DNA of 64,000 nucleotides from Marimonas arenosa (GTDB lineage: Bacteria > Pseudomonadota > Alphaproteobacteria > Rhodobacterales > Rhodobacteraceae): contig NZ_JANHAX010000006.1 in assembly GCF_030848945.1 (NCBI RefSeq), forward strand, positions 1-64,000, given 5' to 3'. The translations under genes and the position numbers were made by a program. The first letter of the stretch is position 1; every line of letters begins with the position of its first letter. Below are positions 62,118 through 64,000 of the stretch, one piece after another. The notes beneath the pieces are model-generated. The model made no database searches, was not told the DNA's origin, and was given only the letters and a program-made list of their open reading frames with translations.

Positions 62118-63245
62118 TCACAGAACCTTGTCGAGCACCGCCTCCAGCCGTCCGAGCGTCGCCGGCACATCATAGAGCTTGTCGAGCCCGAACAGTCCCA
62201 ACCGGAAGGTCGAGAACCCCTCGGGTTCGTCACAGGCCAACGGCACCCCGGCGGCGATCTGCATGCCCAGGGCGGCAAACTTGCTGCCGTTCTGGATGCC
62301 CGGGTCGTCGGTATAGCTGACCACCACGCCCGGCGCGCCGAAGCCCTCGGCGGCGACCGATTTCACGCCGCGCGCGGCCAGCATTGTCCGGACGCCATCG
62401 CCCAGAGCCCATTGCGCGTCGCGCAGCTTTTCGAAGCCGTAGTCACGGGTCTCGAGCATGGTGTCACGGAAGGCACGCAACGCGTCCGTCGGCATAGTGG
62501 CGTGGTAGGCGTGGCCGCCCTCCTCATAAGCCTGCATGATTGAGCGCCATTTCTTAAGATCCAGCGCGAAACTGTCAGACACCGTGCCCTCCAACCGTTC
62601 CAGCGCCCGGTCCGACATCATAACCAGCCCGGCCGAGGGCGAGGCAGACCAGCCCTTCTGCGGCGCCGAGATCAGCACGTCGACACCGGTCGCCTTCATG
62701 TCGACCCAGACCGCGCCAGACGCGATGCAGTCGAGCACCATAAGCGCGCCCACCTCATGTGCCGCCGTGGCCAGCGCGGTGACATAATCATCGGGCAGGA
62801 TCAGCCCGGCCGAAGTTTCGACATGCGGCGCGAAGACCACGTCCGGCTTCGCCTCGCGAATAGCCGACACGACCTCTTCGACCGGCGCCGGCGCAAACGG
62901 CGCGCGGGCGTCGTTGCCGGTCTGGCGGGCCTTGAACACCGTGGTTTCGCGGGGGAAGTCACCCGCCTCGAAAATCTGGCTCCAGCGATACGAGAACCAG
63001 CCGTTGCGCACGATCATGGCGTGCGCATCGTGGCCGAACTGGCGCGCCACCGCCTCCATGCCATAGGTGCCGCCACCCGGCACAAGCGCCACGCCATCGG
63101 CCATGTAGACCTCTTTCAGCATGGCCGAGATGTCGCGCATCACCTGCTGGAAAGCTGCGGACATGTGGTTCAGCGAGCGGTCGGTGAACACCACCGAAAA
63201 CTCCAGAAGGCCGTCGGGATCGACGGTATCGAGCAGGGCAGACAT
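62118..63245 (-). CDS. Class V aminotransferase (alanine-glyoxylate type)
   Basis: 375 residues from ATG 63245, with GAGGAGAGAGAG upstream; MNEEREMS at 63263 is less likely. The PLP lysine is in ISAPQKGWSASPSAGL; VLDCIASGAVWVDMK and ETSAGLILPDDYV supply the cofactor and substrate contacts. It resembles alanine-glyoxylate or serine-glyoxylate transaminases and AEP transaminases. The exact donor is not determined. It is convergent with the UbiH gene. Confidence 0.9.
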   Translation of the reverse strand: MSALLDTVDPDGLLEFSVVFTDRSLNHMSAAFQQVMRDISAMLKEVYMADGVALVPGGGTYGMEAVARQFGHDAHAMIVRNGWFSYRWSQIFEAGDFPRETTVFKARQTGNDARAPFAPAPVEEVVSAIREAKPDVVFAPHVETSAGLILPDDYVTALATAAHEVGALMVLDCIASGAVWVDMKATGVDVLISAPQKGWSASPSAGLVMMSDRALERLEGTVSDSFALDLKKWRSIMQAYEEGGHAYHATMPTDALRAFRDTMLETRDYGFEKLRDAQWALGDGVRTMLAARGVKSVAAEGFGAPGVVVSYTDDPGIQNGSKFAALGMQIAAGVPLACDEPEGFSTFRLGLFGLDKLYDVPATLGRLEAVLDKVL

Positions 63246-63439
63246 CTCTCTCTCCTCATTCACGCAAGCCCCCGCATCTCACCCGACCGGCGCAGGGGTT
63301 TCAATCGAAAACGCGGGTAGAATTGTCACAGGCGCGGAAACAATCCCCTGAAATCTCTCGCCAACGGGTAAGGATCGGTTAAGATAACTGAAAGGCAGGT
63401 GAAACAACCAGACCGGGATACCCGGCAAGCAGAGCAGAC

Positions 63440-64000
63440 ATGGCCGACACAACGCTTTTGTTGAACGGTTTCAGTATTATTGGTGATCCCCAGACCAACT
63501 CGAACGCCTCCGGCGGTGGCGAGTTTATGATCCACGATGGTGAGGCCGTCTTCGAGGCGGATGATATCGTTGTGTTCCAAGTCACGAACGCCAATCCGGA
63601 CGGCTCGCTCAACGACAATTCGGTGATCACCGGGATCATCGTCTATGACAATGCCTCGGATTACTACAACGACATCCCGCTCTACACGTATTCCGGCACC
63701 GCAGACATCGACACCGGCCGCAACAACATGGGCGACCGGTACCTCGAGTTCGATGCCTCGGGATTGACCTCGTCGGACGCGGGCGCGCCGGTTCTGGATG
63801 AAGTGGCACTCGTGGCCGGGGTGAATATCCTCGAGGCGTTGGCCAGCCAGAACGGCCCCTACGAGGTGCCGACCAACGAAGATATCGACCTCGACGGCGA
63901 TGGCAGCATCAGCGGGAGCGAAGTATCCGACGGCCTTTTCTCCAGCGACCTCAACATCCTGGCCACAATCTGTTTTGCCCGCGGCACGCTGATTGAAACG
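63440..64000 (+). CDS. Hint-domain protein, 3' truncated by the window edge
   Basis: 187 residues are seen from ATG 63440 (MADTTLLLNGFSIIGDPQTN). The N-terminal region is acidic and beta-rich; DLDGDGSISGSE is a calcium-binding DxDxDG loop. The last residues ICFARGTLIET begin a Hint (intein/hedgehog-like) autoprocessing domain whose first Cys is present. Such proteins are common in Roseobacters and are usually secreted by type I systems and linked to RTX repeats. No signal peptide is present. The frame is open at the window's end. Confidence 0.85.
   Translation, partial: MADTTLLLNGFSIIGDPQTNSNASGGGEFMIHDGEAVFEADDIVVFQVTNANPDGSLNDNSVITGIIVYDNASDYYNDIPLYTYSGTADIDTGRNNMGDRYLEFDASGLTSSDAGAPVLDEVALVAGVNILEALASQNGPYEVPTNEDIDLDGDGSISGSEVSDGLFSSDLNILATICFARGTLIET

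Noticed and set aside
1..64000. CRISPR arrays
   Set aside because: No set of regularly spaced repeats was found anywhere in the window.

Overview
The window is GC-rich chromosomal DNA from an alphaproteobacterium, most likely a marine Rhodobacteraceae (Roseobacter group). The evidence is the gene order ybeY-corC-lnt-metK with a SAM/SAH-type riboswitch before metK, an irr/fabA/fabB/fabI neighbourhood, two perfect CtrA-type boxes, an NDUFS4-like complex I subunit gene, and a Hint-domain secreted protein. No rRNA genes or CRISPR arrays were seen. One tRNA gene, tRNA-Arg(TCT), is present.

Left part (1-28.9 kb) is mainly housekeeping and catabolic genes. After the end of a Pro/Thr/Asp-rich protein there is a broken PKHD-type hydroxylase gene fused to a nearly identical inverted copy of part of lnt. 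Then come ybeY-corC-lnt, riboswitch-metK, a GST, DoxX, trmB, and the fatty-acid genes fabI-fabB and fabA with the iron regulator irr. A sulfotransferase and a small acidic ORF separate fabA from fabB. Next are redox, hydrolase, HAD, PLP-enzyme, efflux and enolase-superfamily genes, two regulators, a frameshifted pspA, and a CobW-type GTPase.

From 28,940 to 41,068 lies a 12.1-kb genomic island inserted at the 3' end of tRNA-Arg(TCT). It is bounded by a 14-bp direct repeat taken from the tRNA end, has a truncated tyrosine integrase at its left end, and carries a 21-bp repeat inside each end that looks like integrase arm sites. Base composition is visibly lower in GC. Cargo: two overlapping genes for exported proteins, one with a repeated four-cysteine module; a Tat-exported dioxygenase-like protein overlapping a ferric-reductase-like heme membrane protein; an SGNH lipoprotein; an unknown protein; a strong rhodoquinone-biosynthesis rquA candidate; an IS3-family element abutting the rquA stop codon; a membrane protein; an Abhydrolase_9 membrane hydrolase; and a YbaY/META envelope protein. 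rquA would let the host make rhodoquinone for fumarate-reducing anaerobic respiration, so the island may be a respiratory-flexibility module.

Right part (41-64 kb) returns to core genes: the NDUFS4-like subunit, uvrB with an AT-rich HEPN-like gene overlapping its stop, small stress and envelope proteins (DUF3175, DUF1344 with a decayed second copy, GlsB, an Omp25-like barrel), a rhodanese, a universal stress protein pair with an FnrL-like box, a large right-handed beta-helix protein resembling gene-transfer-agent head spikes, yqeY, carA, a CtrA-boxed MshEN-glycosyltransferase, a GntR regulator, a pyrimidine nucleotidase, a UbiH-family hydroxylase, a class V aminotransferase, and the start of a Hint-domain protein cut by the window edge.
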